Notes: generated by a model from the sequence alone, not told the origin. A stretch of DNA of 64,000 nt from Fagopyrum homotropicum (GCA_033239125.1 BSWB01000001.1:570501-634500), one strand, 5' to 3'. Counted from the stretch's first letter, positions 46,201-60,500 are shown. A program made the numbers and translations.

Positions 46201-48280
46201 TTGGAGTTGGAAGAGGATGATCTTGTGTTAATCGCAGTGGAGAACGAAATTTTGGGAATCCAAACCAGACATTTCCTTTTGGTTGAAACCTGAAACCTTC
46301 AACGTGCGGGGTTCAACAGTAGTGTTGGACTTTCGCTCTTACGGGTTCCGTTTGACGAGGAAACGGGTTTTTTCCTAGAATAAAAGGTTGAGAAAATAAA
46401 ATATAAAATATTAAAAAAAAAACTTATTGGGCCTGTGATGGGCCTATCGAGACAAGGCTTTTATTTTGGGCCAAATTTTCTCATAGCTTTCCCAGTCCAT
46501 TGGGCCAAATAATTAAAAGGGTGTTTCATTTTATTCTTTTAGAAAGAGGTTTAACGTGTTATATTTTGGGAGAATGTTATTTCCAAGTTCTTAAAAATAT
46601 TGTGTTACATCAAGCAAGTTTGATGAGCTGGTTAGGTGTGTTTAGTAAAAAAAGATTTGTAGTTGTGGTTGTAGTTATAATCGAGTGTTTTTTTATATTT
46701 GTGAATGTGATAAAGAATAAGTATTTCTTTTGATTAAAAATCAAATTACTCCTAAATAATTACAAGAATAAGGCCGAAATTGAAATAGATGGCTTTTCTT
46801 CCTTGTAAATCAGTGTTTTCCTCTTCTTCCCCGCGCTACCTTAGATGGCTATGAAGACCAAAATCGAAACATAGAGACTTAACACTAATTTCGAACAATT
46901 TCTTTGGCCCTGATGCGTAGCCGCTTGTTGTTGTTTTTTGTTGCCTCTGTTATTAATCTTTGATTAGTTTCTTCAACCCTAACACATGGCCGATTTCTCT
47001 TTGACCCTAATGCACGATCGCCTGGTTCCTTCTTCGATTGTCTTGTGCTAGAGCTCTTATTCGATCAATTGTGGGTTTCACAATGCAAAATCGATGATTG
47101 TGTTGGTGTTTGTTCTTGTTTTTTGCTTCCTTCGTTGATTTCTCATATTTTGGGTTGTAAATACAAAAGAACAACATTTTTCTTATTCCTTCTTCGATTT
47201 TCTGATGACTGGTGATCATTGTGTTCGATCAATTTCTTCTGCTTCCTTCGATTTTCTGATTTTCTTCTACTTCCTTCCATTATTTGTTGTTGTGCTTCGA
47301 ATGATAGAGAAGGGTAAGAATGAAATGAGATTTGAGAAATCTTTGTGATCTTGTAGAGGATATGTTAGAATCGTTGTTTTAAATCCCAAAAACAATTACC
47401 ACAAAACCCCACAATCTAAAATACTAAACAACCTTAAAAAGATGATACTAAGATAAAATCCCAAAAATCACAACCACCTATCTAATACTAAACACAACTT
47501 ATACATCAAAACCATATACATGATAGCAATAATGCTACTGCTTGTGAGTGGTTACCGGAAATCGCTATTGAGTTCGATTCACCTTCGAGATTTAAATTTA
47601 TGATCATTGTCACGCATAATTGGAGTGCGTTGAGTGTCTGGCAACATTCAAATTTATAAGTGTTCTCAACACAAAGGCATTGTGATTGCACTAGACCCGC
47701 ACATTCAGAGTGTGCTTGATCGTTAGTTATTGATTTACAATCGAATTGTACAATTGTGTTTGTTTTGCCGGAAACCGCTACTTGGATTTTTTGGTAACGA
47801 ATACAACAATACCCTAATATCTAGATAAAAAAACAATTAAACCCTTAAAACCTTTGAAACCTTTGCAACCCTTTATTTTGATTTATTATCTCATGCAGGA
47901 ATTGCAAGTTCAGTGAGGTTTGGGTAGAGTGTGTAGTTTAATAGAGTTTAATTCGGATACTAGATCAAACCGACAAAATTATACTTGAGACTTATATCGG
48001 ATTCTCATTTTAAAATAATGTTTGGTTTACAGAATAAAAAATATCAAAAAATATATTTTTTATTAATATTCTATGGGTATTTGATATAGCTTTTTGGATA
48101 TCTTTCGGTAAAGCTTAGCGTTCTAAAAAATTTATGTTGTATTTGATAAAAAAAAGTTTTTTATCATCATTAGTTTTTTCACGAGTTTATTGAAAATATT
48201 ATTTAAAGGTTTTTAAAAATCTTACAATATATAACTTTCTATACATTTTCAATAATTTTTTTAAAAAAAATCTAAAAAAT
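46201..48280. other. intergenic, no gene supported
   Basis: Contains the upstream region of hAT-like copy 2 and AT-rich DNA. Small open frames lack domains. Confidence 0.45.
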
Positions 48281-48291
48281 TTACCCTTATC

Positions 48292-48730
48292 TTTTCTTTT
48301 TTTTTTTGATACTGTACGGTAAGCATTTAGGTGGGATCATCGTCTCGATACTTTCCAACCTAGAGCATCCTTCCGGATGGCTTCCCCCACCTGTTGGGGG
48401 ATCATTGAGCTTCCAAGTGGATAGTCGTGTCCCAAATCTGCGAGCTTATCGGCGACACTATTGACTTCCCTGAAAACATGTCGTTTCTTGACCTGCTGAA
48501 AACTGACCAAAATGTTAGAAATATCTGAAATGGTTAGGTCGAGTTCCCGTGGGGGTTTCCATATTTGTTTAATGGAATTGATAATCGTAAGATTATCTCC
48601 CTCAATATCAAGATTTTTGATCTCCATATCACATGCTCTAATCAAGCCTTCCCTTAGCGCACACGCTTCCGCATGGAGGACCGATATGTTTTTTTGATCT
48701 CCATTTCACATGCTCTAATCAAGCCTTCCC
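48292..48730 (-). mobile_element. 5'-truncated LINE with RNase H domain and 11-bp TSD
   Basis: On the minus strand from about 48695 to 48337 one frame encodes LHAEACALREGLIRACDMEI, then IEGDNLTIINSIKQIWKPP, then KRHVFREVNSVADKLADLGH and RKDALGWK. That is the L1-type RNase H domain in order and without stops. It ends in an A run on the minus strand (T run about 48298-48309). TTACCCTTATC at 48281-48291 and again at 48731-48741 is an exact 11-bp target duplication. The 5' end carries a short repeat of its own sequence (48697-48732 repeats 48620-48657), as seen at template-switched LINE insertions. Confidence 0.88.
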
Positions 48731-48741
48731 TTACCCTTATC

Positions 48742-50822
48742 GATATCACATGATATTTGTTGTATTTATATGTTGTCTATTTTTTGCTAATTTTATCCCA
48801 TAATCTGCCATAAAATCTCTTTGTATTTTTATGGTTTGAACATTCATATCTTAGTTAGAGATTAAATTGTCAAAAGAATGTTTATTTCCCTTATTTCATG
48901 TCATTGTAGCCTTTACTTTGGCCAAAAATGGAGCTCAAATGATGATATCTAATCGCCCAAGTCATTCAATCATCATACATCAATTCATCATCCACCTCAA
49001 GAACAAAGAAAGGAAGAAAAGCCACAACGAGGAAATTGTCCTTCTCTTGAGTGAACTCAAAACTCGAGCAAATAAGTCAATAAAACTCGAGAGAATAAGA
49101 CATTCTACTCAAGCAAGTAAGACCTTGGTGTGCCGAAGATTTAACGTCTCCGGAGTTAACCTCGAGTGACTCTCAACTTGAGCAAGAAAGACTTCTAAAC
49201 TCGAGCAAGGAAGGCAATAATCTAGATTTGTCAAAATCTTTCATGCAAAAAGACAAGAAAACTCGAGAGAAGAAGACAAATGACTCGAGCAAAGAAGACA
49301 ACCACTAAGTCAGCAAAATAGCTTGAGGTTAAAAAGAAGAAACTCAACCAAAGTGTCCAATCCACACGATGGGTCTCTGCCAAGTTTATGCATTAGCTCA
49401 TTCTAAGAGATTCTTCCTAACTAACTTTGCCACTTGTTCTACTTGCTTCATAAGGGGATCACGTATTTGGAGTCTTGTATAAGCACATTGACTTATTGTA
49501 ATTGTATCATATCTTCATACACTTCTTAAACTACTCTATTATTTACTATATTAGATTTATAAACTTGTTTTGAAGCTGATTTGAGACAAAATATTGGATC
49601 AATCAAAGGAAAATTTGGTGTTCTTCAACTGTCCTTACTAGATCTTCACTACTTCAACTTGTTTTGTTCATAACTTATGATTGGTAAGGTCAAACTCATT
49701 CATTATTCTTCATAATTCTCTAGTTTTGGGTATACTTTTCTACAATGACATTTGTTTCTACTATTATGATATTCACATTTATGACGATTAAGTAGTTTCC
49801 TTGCTAGGTTTTATGGTGAAAATCCCCAAATCATGCTAGAATAATATTGCTTTTGCATTTATTCATGATATGATACGAAGGGAACATAAGCATGGTTAAT
49901 AGCATATATTAGATAATAAATATGGATTTTACCATTCATTCATGTTGGTTTTATCTAAATGTTGGTGGTTTAGACTTTTATCAGCTTAAATATATCTTTT
50001 AAAGCATTGTATTCTTCAATGCACGAGTGAATGATGTCTTGACTAATCATTCAAGTTGAGACTTACAAGGTAATATCAAGATGATTGTCCAATGTTTAGA
50101 TGCCTATCATGCTATAATATGATTGATTGGAGCCGAACAGATTTAGCCTACTTGTGATGTTTTATCCAAATTGTATTTAGATTAGATAATGTATGTAAAT
50201 ATCAAACACCATGCGATGCATGCTTGATTGACATAAAGCTATTTTATAAACTTCAAAAGAGGATTATGATGCTTAGATAGAACTCACCTAAATTACATGC
50301 ACTTTGTTCCCTTTCATTGATTGAATATTACTTCTTAAGCATGATACTAGTCATGGTTTGGGAGGACAAGCCACAAACATAGTGTTACCTCATATATTTG
50401 ATACTCTTGTGTTACTTGATTATAGTTACTTACTTTCCCAAAAAAATTGATCTTTTAATCACCTTTCTCCCCTTTCTTTCACAGACTTACACCTTGCTTT
50501 TGAAACTTATCACAATTAGGCTATATAGAATTCATGTGAAATTCGACCTTGATGAAAATATCGAATACTTACATTGACAATGACTGTATACTTGCGAGAA
50601 TATGTGATTATTGAGTGTCTCACCAATGCACATCATTATCTTTGAATAAATGGTGAATAATGTGCGATTTTATGCAAATTTCTTGACAACTAACGACTTT
50701 GCACAAACAACTAATATTAAACGGGTCTTTTACAATCTTTTGAAAATGGTACTTTTATACAAATAAATAAATACATAAGAGATGTCATTATAATTTTACT
50801 CTATCTATTTAGACAATATGAC

Positions 50823-50890
<68 letters not shown>

Positions 50891-51091
50891 TTCAACTTTA
50901 AAAAGGTTTTCCTCTTTTTTAAAATTCATTTCAATAATGTTGCTTTGATCCTACTTGGTTTAGTTTGATCTTCTCAAAATCTATGGTGTTTTGTGTTTTT
51001 TTTGTTAGGACCGAAATCGATATGAGTCCGAATTTAGAAAAAAAAAACATATGATCAAAAGATCCAGCATAATATGTATAAGTTTCAGTAA
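48742..51091. other. intergenic; CTCGAG-repeat tract, possible LTR relic
   Basis: At about 49020-49300 a motif like ACTCGAGCAAAGAAGAC recurs many times with variation. Downstream, around 50340-50640, the sequence (GGACAAGCC, ATACTTGCGAGAATATGTG) has the look of an Athila/Gypsy LTR remnant, but I could not pair two LTRs or find a coding domain. A TA microsatellite lies at 50828-50889. Confidence 0.35.
50828..50889. repeat. (TA)n microsatellite
   Basis: About 62 bp of perfect TA repeat. Confidence 0.95.
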
Positions 51092-54000
51092 TCTTCTATG
51101 TACTATACTAAAGTACACTACACTAATGTTGACGTGACACCCCCACGATTTTACTCAGATTAAATCTTTTACTAAATTACGAATTAAGCCAACAAATCTT
51201 TTTTACTAAAATAAAATTAAATTTTTTTAACTAATTCTAATAATATCAAAATCTACAAAATCTTTGTGTTGTTATTCCCTAACACAATTTACGTTGGGAT
51301 ATAATTTAAACTTCTCCTCCAAGTTAAAAATCAAATGCAAACAAAACAAAATTAAATTTTTTTTTTTAAACTAAATCTAATAATATCAAAATCTACAAAA
51401 CAAAATTTACGTTGTTATCCCTTAACACAATTTTCGTTGAGATAAAGCCTAAACTTCTCATACACGTTAAAAAAACAAATCATCAGTGAACGAAACAAAA
51501 TTAAAATCAAAAGGTATATAGAAATTGTGCAGTGAGGGATCTTTAGATCTTTGTAGGTAGTCAGTCTTTACTTAACTCGATCAAAGCAATGCCCCCAAGT
51601 CCCATTCCTTTCTTGGTTGGACCAATCGATGTTTTTCTTCAGATTGGAGGAGCAAGAAGAAGCAGCGACATCCTTCTGCATTGGCGGCGAATGGAGTGTC
51701 ACGATCCTATAATATCAAAATCTACAAAATTTATGCGTTGTTATCCCCTAGCATTGATTTACGTTGGGATAAATCCTAAACTTCTCATGTTCGTTTTATT
51801 TCTCACACTATATACACAAATAATATCATCTTCTTCCATTCAGTTTTTGTTTTCCAACATTGATAAAATTTCTTTCATCTTTTTCAGGGTTTTGATAATT
51901 TAAAAAAGTTTATAAGTTGCTTCGTTATTCTCTACGTTGTTATCCCCTTACTATCATTTTTTTTACATATGGATTTCCAATCATCGCATTCATTTTGCTA
52001 TCGTTTATTTATTTGAAAACAATCGCATGTCTCCATATCTTCTCTATGCCTTTTTTGTTTCACGATTTATGTGTTGTGTGTAATGTATAGTTCGAGAAAA
52101 TATGTAAAATCTGTAGCAAATAACCCAGTTATTTTCTCCATCTACTTGAATTTCTCGTACTTCCGTGATTTGTTTTCAATAACTTTTGTGATTCTATTTC
52201 ACGATTTGTTTTCGTGCAAATATGTGTAATCTTTCGTTACCTTTTTTATTCAAATTTGGTTTCTTACAAATTTTTTTTATTCTGATTTAGATTTTGTAAT
52301 TTTATTTTGTTTTTTTTTCAAATTCCAAGGATATGTGTAGCTTTAAAAATTTTAATGATACGTATTAGAATAATTTTTTATTCAATTTCGTTGTTCAAGA
52401 GAATATGGGTAATCTTTCGTTACTTTTAATTTTATTTTAATTTCAATAGCTTTCGTTAATTTTTAATTTAAAAAAAAATTGAACTACAAATTCTGTATAT
52501 ATCTTTAAAAAATTTAGCGTGCCACTTGTATCTTTAAAATATTTATTTTTTATTTTAATATTTCTTTTAAGATTTCATTACTTTTTTTTTCAATATTTCT
52601 CTTAAGATATTGTTTTAACATTTAAAAGATTTGTTTATTTTTTAATTTTTTTCTTTTTTTTTTCAATATTTTTCATGCATGGTTTCTCTTCATTACTTTT
52701 TTTAAAAAATAATTTTTTTTTTATTTTCAAAGATATTCTACTTTTTTTTATAAAGATATATTTGGTTTTGTTTTACTTTTTTTTTTGCAAAATTTGTTTG
52801 GATTCTTTTTTACAAAGTTGTTTTACAAATTCTGTTTATTGTTTTTTTTTTATAAATAAATCTGTTTTACCGTGTTTTTATATAAAAATATACATGGATT
52901 CCGACTAACTAATTTATTTGAATTCTTTTTTTATAAAACTGTTTTACAAATTCTGTTTACTATTTTTTATAAATGAATATGTTTTATTGTTTGTTTTTTT
53001 TTCTTCTTTCTTTAATAAAAATACATTTGGATTCCGACTAACTAATTTGTTTTGATTTTTTTAGATCGGACTAAACACCATCTCATAAGCAACAACTTTA
53101 AATTGTTTTGATCAAATCCTTTTTGAAATATCTATATTTTGTTTTTGTTTTTTTACAAATATTTTTCACAATGCCGAAAGATCTAAATGTAAGATTCTGT
53201 AAGTTAAAAATTATATTCTCTTTTTTTATCTTTATCTACAAAATTTTTGTTAGTAGTAAATTAAAAAAAATTAATTAAATTTAATAACTTGTTTTATTTC
53301 TATGCGTTGTTATCAAAATCTACCAAATCTATGCGTTGTTATCCCTAACATTGATTTACGGTGGGATAAAACCTAAACTTCTCTTACACGTTTTATTTCT
53401 CACACTATATATACAAATAATATCCCACCCTTCCATCAATAACTTGTTTTCCAGTATTGATCAAATTTCTTTCATCTTTTTCAGGGTTCTGATAATTTAA
53501 AGAAATTTATAAGTTGTTTTGTCATATCGTTTTCATGCTATTCTCTACGTTGTTATCCCCTTACTATCAATTTTTTTTCATACTGATTTTCAATCGTCGC
53601 ATTCGTTTTGCTATCGTTTATTTATTTGAAAACAATCGCATGCCTCCTTATCTTCTCTATGTCTTTTCTATTTCACGATTTATGTGTTGTGTGTAATCTG
53701 TACTTCGAGAAAATATGTAAAATCTGTAACAAATAACCCAGTTATTTTCTCCAACTGCTTTAATTTCTCGTATTTTGTGATTTGTTTTCAATAGCTTCCA
53801 CGATTCTGTTTCACGATTTGTTTTCGAGAGAATATGTGTAATAAAAATACATTTGGATTCCGACTAACTAATTTGTTTTGATTTTTTTAGATCGGACTAA
53901 ACACCATCTCATAAGCAACAACTTTAAATTGTTTTGATCAAATCCTTTTTGAAATATCTATATTTTGTTTTTGTTTTTTTACAAATATTTTTCACAATGC

Positions 54001-55911
54001 CGAAAGATCTAAATGTAAGATTCTGTAAGTTAAAAATTATATTCTCTTTTTTTATCTTTATCTACAAAATTTTATTTTCAAAGATATTCTACTTTTTTTT
54101 ATAAAGATATATTTGGTTTTGTTTTACTTTTTTTTTTGCAAAATTTGTTTGGATTCTTTTTTACAAAGTTGTTTTACAAATTCTGTTTATTGTTTTTTTT
54201 TTTATAAATAAATCTGTTTTACCGTGTTTTTATATAAAAATATACATGGATTCCGACTAACTAATTTATTTGAATTCTTTTTTTATAAAACTGTTTTACA
54301 AATTCTGTTTACTATTTTTTATAAATAAATATGTTTTATTGTTTGTTTTTTTTTCTTCTTTCTTTAATAAAAATACATTTGGATTCCGACTAACTAATTT
54401 GTTTTGATTTTTTTAGATCGGACTAAACACCATCTCATAAGCAACAACTTTAAATTGTTTTGATCAAATCCTTTTTGAAATATCTATATTTTGTTTTTGT
54501 TTTTTTACAAATATTTTTCACAATGCCGAAAGATCTAAATGTAAGATTCTGTAAGTTAAAAATTATATTCTCTTTTTTTATCTTTATCTACAAAATTTTT
54601 GTTAGTAGTAAATTAAAAAAAATTAATTAAATTTAATAACTTGTTTTATTTCTATGCGTTGTTATCAAAATCTACCAAATCTATGCGTTGTTATCCCTAA
54701 CATTGATTTACGGTGGGATAAAACCTAAACTTCTCTTACACGTTTTATTTCTCACACTATATATACAAATAATATCCCACCCTTCCATCAATAACTTGTT
54801 TTCCAGTATTGATCAAATTTCTTTCATCTTTTTCAGGGTTCTGATAATTTAAAGAAATTTATAAGCTGTTTTGTCATATCGTTTTCATGCTATTCTCTAC
54901 GTTGTTATCCCCTTACTATCAATTTTTTTTCATACTGATTTTCAATCGTCGCATTCGTTTTGCTATCGTTTATTTATTTGAAAACAATCGCATGCCTCCT
55001 TATCTTCTCTATGTCTTTTCTATTTCACGATTTATGTGTTGTGTGTAATCTGTACTTCGAGAAAATATGTAAAATCTGTAACAAATAACCCAGTTATTTT
55101 CTCCAACTGCTTTAATTTCTCGTATTTTGTGATTTGTTTTCAATAGCTTCCACGATTCTGTTTCACGATTTGTTTTCGAGAGAATATGTGTAATCTTTCG
55201 TTACTTTTTTTTATTCAATTTTGGTTTTTTACAACATTTTAATTTTGAATAAGATTTTGTAATTTTATTTTGTTTTCGTATACAAATTCCAAAACTGTTT
55301 TACAAATTCTGTTTACTCTTTTTTGCAAAATTTGTTTGGATTCTTTTTTACAAAACTGGTTTACAAATTCTGTTTACAATTTTTTATAAATAAATCTGTT
55401 TTATTGTTTTTTCTATAAAAATATATTTGGATTCCAACTAACTAATCTGTATGAATTATTTTTTTTACAAAAGTGTTTTACAAATTGTGTTTACTGTTTT
55501 TTATAAATAAATATATTTTATTGTTTGTTTTTTAAATAAAAATAAATTGGATTCCGACTAACTAATTTGTTTGGCTTCATTTAGATCGGACTTAACACCA
55601 TCTCATAAGCAACAATTTTAAAATTCTTTGATCAAATCCATTTTTAAAATATCTATATTTTGTTTTTTGTTTTTTTACAAATATTTTTCACAATGCCGAA
55701 AGATCTAAATGTAAGATTTTGTAAGTTAAAAATTATATTCTCTTTTTTCCTCTTTATTTACAAAATTTTTGTTAGTAGTAAATTAAAAGAAATATTTTAA
55801 AATTTTTTTCATAAATATATCATTATTTTTCACATACACTAGTCGATGACATTTTATTCAAAAAATATCAATATTTAAATATATCTGCACAAGGTGCGGG
55901 ATATGAACTAG
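51092..55911 (+). mobile_element. probable non-autonomous Helitron, 4.8 kb
   Basis: The left end after A is TCTTCTATGTACTATACTAAAG, close in style to known plant Helitron 5' ends that begin TC. The right end has a small hairpin (CTGCAC-AAG-GTGCGG, about 55885-55899), then CTAG at 55908-55911 followed by T. Insertion between A and T, no inverted repeats and no target duplication all fit. There is no Rep/helicase frame; the interior is T-rich and highly repetitive. A gene-like piece at 51589-51710 may be captured but is unrecognised. Confidence 0.65.
52719..55194 (+). repeat. recent internal duplication inside the Helitron
   Basis: 52719-53842 is repeated at 54070-55194 with only a few differences that I could see (for example GTT/GCT at 53514/54866 and A-run length changes). 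The spacer 53843-54069 repeats about 53013-53245. An older, more diverged copy of part of the unit lies at about 51930-52220. Junctions fall in short matching runs (TGTGTAAT, CAAAATTTT). Confidence 0.85.
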
Positions 55912-57175
55912 TCTACATACTAAATTAAAACAAAAGCATTCGAATTCAGGTGTCATTTTCTTATGCATTGAATGACACGTGTTATTTTCTCATAATGTAC
56001 GTTTTACTATTAAGTATATTTTATCTATTATATCTATTTGAATAACTAGTTATATATCTTTCATTAACTAAAATTTAGTTATTTTTACCATATAATTCAA
56101 GATGAAATAAAATCCTACTAATCTAAAAACCAGTATCAAACTAATTGATATCTTTACTATCTAAATATATTTAATTCTAATGAAATAAAATCTCATTTAT
56201 TTTTTTCCTAATATAATAGATTTGGAAAATTTTATTTTAAATTATCAAAAATTTCAATATATTACCTTTATCATAAACCAAATAAAATATATTCTTTAAA
56301 TATAATATTTGGTAAAATATAATTATAAAAATATATTTTACGTTATTTTTTCAAGAAAATCCGTGTAAAACACGAAAACTACACTTGAACTAAATACCGC
56401 TGGATTATGATTTCATAACAAAAGATCCATCATAATATGTAAAATATCCCTCTATTGTGTTTTGTGTTTTCTAGTTATTAAACTATAATCAAATTTCCAA
56501 TATGTACTTAAATTCAAACAACAATATGCCAATATGACATTATTTCATAACATATATAAATTTTAGTAAATTCAAGTAAATACCATTGTATTATAAAAAA
56601 TAATTTGTCGCATAAGTTTAAATCCATCATTATTCACTTTCTAATAATGATAGGAATAAAATTAAAATTATATCTCTAAAGATTTTAATTATTAATTGTA
56701 AACCATATTGGTTATTTCTAGAGAGTATGAAAGAGAAGATGAGCTATAAAATATATAAGGAAAAAATCACAAATAAGTATACGACAATCTTTATCTATAG
56801 AAAATATGATAAATTATACAGGGTAATTTAATAAAATAGACGGTAAAAACTTATTATATTTTATTGATTTGAAATATTTATATATACATCTAAATAAATA
56901 ATATATTAATAAATATACGTAAATAAATATACAAACATGATTTTAAAAGTAGAAAAACTCGATAGTCCTTTGGCGCGCTTTCCCCCTAATTTTTTGGCAC
57001 AATTTGAAGTTTGTGATCTCGTAATGGACATAGGAAGCAGAAAGTGGACCGAGTCGGTTACAACTGCAAACTATTACGCCCAAACTCGGACGAGTTGTAG
57101 CCGAGTTTCCGAGTCGACCCGCACGAGTTGTCAAAATCTTTTGACTCGCACGAAAAATTGTAGAATCCGTTGGGC
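55912..57175. other. AT-rich intergenic, PTM upstream
   Basis: 55920-56350 begins TCTACATACTAAATTAAAAC and contains CGTGTAAAACACG near 56361, a small palindrome, so it may be a decayed Helitron relative abutting the one before. 57060-57160 contains repeated CGAGTTGT/CCGAGT motifs. The presumed PTM promoter lies here, but I see no clear TATA box. Confidence 0.4.
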
Positions 57176-57575
57176 TTCCTATTAGGGCTGTGCTTCACAT
57201 TTACACTCTCATCCTCTCTTTCTCTCTCCATTCTCTCTCTAGAAGCGTCATGGTTGCTATGGAAATCTGCTAGGTTGCGTCTCTTTTCCACCCCCTCTCC
57301 ATCGCAGGTAACCAAGGTTTGTTTTACATCAGAGAAATTCGCCGTATCTCGATTATTTATGATTTCTTGTGTTTCTTTTGGACTGATTTGGTAGTATTCA
57401 AGCCTAATTGATGTCTAAAACGATGGATTTCAGGAAGTATTTGGATCTGATATCTGTTTGGGGGCAGATTTGGCAGTTTTATTTAGATAAAAGTAAGCGA
57501 CGGGCTTTTTGAAAACCCTAGGTTTTGTTGGAGATAGTTTTCGATCCGGCGTTGATTTTGATATCGGCGTGATCG
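57176..57575 (+). promoter_or_regulatory. PTM 5' leader with probable intron
   Basis: A CT-rich leader (57195-57242) is followed by CGCAG|GTAACC at 57307/57308 and ATTTCAG|GAAG at 57433/57434, which would remove a 126-nt intron from the 5' UTR. ATGs at about 57249 and 57258 precede the donor and soon reach a shared TAG. The leader structure is inferred from splice-like motifs only. Confidence 0.4.
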
Positions 57576-60500
57576 ATGGAACCTTCGGTGAATAATATTG
57601 AGCGTAGAGGGAGGAAGAGGAGGAGAAAGTTCGAGAAGAATGCGCCAGATGTTGAGGAACCAGGTCGCCAGCCTAAAAAGAGGGCTATTGAGATTCGAGG
57701 GGTGCCTCTTGTGAGCCGTTTCGTGCTCAAGGAATTTGATGATAATGGGGTTTTTCTTGGAAAAATCGTTTCCTATGATAGTGGTTTGTATAGGATTGAA
57801 TATGAGGATGGTGATTGTGAGGATCTGGATAGTGGTGAGATTCTTCAGTTTCTTATTGCTGATGAATATTTTGATGATGAGTTGCTTAAGAGGAGGAAGA
57901 AATTAGAGGCAGTTCTGGCAAAGAATAGGAAAAAGTTAGATCTGTCCAAAAATGCTGACGCTCCAAAATCCGAAGTAAATAGGGTTGAGTTGACGATGCT
58001 CAATGGGTTGCCTGATAGGACTGAAGCTGATGTCAGTAGAATCAATGATGACGAGGATTCGTCCAGTGAAGAATTGGATTTACAGCTGGAGACCCAAGCT
58101 CCCAATGTCCCACCACCAGAACTACCCCCATCATCCGGGACAATTGGATTGCCCGAGGATTCTGTTCCGTATCTCTTTTCCATATATGGGTTTTTACGTT
58201 CTTTTAGTGTAACCCTATTTCTGAGCCCCTTTACCCTGGATGATCTTGTCGGGTGCCTTAGTTGCCCTGTTCCAAACATGCTATTAGATGCCATTCATGT
58301 TGCTCTTCTGCGAAAGGTGTGTCAGCATCTTGAGACTCTGTCTTCCGATGGATCTGAGATTGCATCAAAATGCTTAAGGTAATTTACCGATACCAGTGAA
58401 TAGATTGTCGCATATATGTTGTGTTGTATTGCTACCACTTTGTACTTTTGTAGTACCCAGGATGAGAAACAGGGTTTATATGTTTTTAGTGGTTAGTGTT
58501 TGAGCCAAGTAGCTCTAATTATAATATTAGAAGTCTGAAGTCCCAAGTATGAATGTGTTATCTGAATAGACGGTGCTCTGTTATATTTACGCTACTGTTT
58601 CGGAAATTTTCTTAATTGTTATAGACCATTTCTGTGCCACAATACATACATAAGAAAGCACACACATAAAGATAATAGTATTTATATACTCGTGTAATGA
58701 TCCCAAATACATGATCCGTGAACCTTTTCTTTCAGGTGCATTGACTGGACCTTGCTTGATATGCTGACATGGCCAGTTTACATCATTCACTATTTTAGGA
58801 TAATTAAGTATAGTACCGAGCCTGAGTGGAAAGCATTTTATTTTGATGTATTAGAGAAGGACTATTGTACGTTGGCTGTTGGAAGAAAGTTGAAAGTCCT
58901 GCAGATCTTGTGTGATGATCTCTTAGAAACTGCAGAGGTAAGAGCAGAAATTGATAAGAGAGAAGAGTCTGAAGTAGGAATAGCATCCGACATAGATCCA
59001 GATTTTCCACCAGAAAATGGGCCAATAAGGGGGTATCACAGATATCCCAGGCTATCCTCTTCCAAGGTCAGAGAAGCAACAGCTGTTTCATCCAATATAA
59101 GTTCTACACTTCACGGATCCAGTGACCGTGAGGTGAGCACAGCTGACGACGAGGATAAAAATAGTGATGAATGCCGACTTTGTGGCATGGATGGGACATT
59201 ACTTTGCTGTGATGGGTGCCCATCAGCTTATCATTCAAGATGTATTGGTGTGAGCAAAATGTTTATACCAGAAGGGCCTTGGTTTTGCCCTGAATGTACT
59301 ATAAGTCGGATCGGGCCACCTATTACAGTAGGAACATCACTAAAAGGTGCTGAAGGGTTCGGCTCTGATCCTTATGGGCAAGTGTTCATGGGCACATGCA
59401 ACCACTTGGTCGTGTGAGTTTCCTCACTATCATCATTTTGCATTTTCAAATGTCAATTTTTGTATCATGTTCCATGCGAATATGTGATCTTATTTGGAAA
59501 GGTGGTACAGGTTTGATGAATATGTTCATCTGAATGAATGGCGCCGTTGTGTTATCAGAGATGCATGCATTTGTTCTGAAGTTAAAGAGACATCAATCAT
59601 AACTGCTAGGAAGGAATGTAGTGTATGACCGGATGTTCCATGCGAATTTAAAGAATTTATAGTAACCGGTCAATTAATGCACCAAACATAGTATATTTAA
59701 AATTTTTTTGAATGCGAACATCAAGAAACAATTATATGGTAGCTGTATTAACAACAGTATTTAGGTAAATGACACTACCGAATTTACTGTAGTAAAGAGT
59801 GTATTTCCAAATTTGTTTGTTAGCTGTAAATGATCTTTCTTCTAATATATATGAGATGTTTTATCCATGATAGAAAAATATATATTTAGTAGTCATAAGA
59901 AAATCAAGTCTAGCTTCATTTGCTGATCATGATTTGCGAAATTAAACACTTTTACATCTGCGGTAGCTCCTTTTTTTTGTTTGTTGACATAAAATGTGAA
60001 TTAGATGTATTACTCCATTACCCAGGGGAATTTCTCTATTTGGATGTAGGTAGCCTACAATTAAACAAACTTTTACCCTGTTAAAAATCCAAGTGAACTT
60101 ATGAGGAACCGAAGAACTAATTGATCTTTATCTGCCTGTAATGGTGTGTGACTAGTTTCTGCTGTCCTTTCACACTTTGTAATATTTTTGTTTTCCTTTT
60201 TGAATGTCTTTTACTTGCTATCATGGTCTATGATTTCTTGCTCATGGAGTTTGGCATAACAATTACAGGATTAAAATTTCAGAAGATATGACGCCATTAT
60301 CCAGATACTATAATCATTCTGATGTTCCAAAAGTTCTACGGGCTCTTAATACATGTACCGACTATGAGGTTTTGTATTCAGGGATAGGCCAGTCAATCTC
60401 AAAGTATTGGGGACTTCCACAGGGAGTGTTGACCCCTCCTAAAGTTGAAGCTAATATAGACGTAAACCACCAAAATGAAGAGGCTGCAATTCCAACTATA

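Noticed and set aside
51589..51903. 104-codon ORF inside the Helitron
   Set aside because: Only the first part has gene-like composition and nothing is recognisable; at most a captured fragment.
59516..59630. Extra PTM exon (reading FDEYVHLNEWRRC)
   Set aside because: It reaches a stop, whereas splicing 59413 to 60269 restores the family sequence in phase; treated as intronic.
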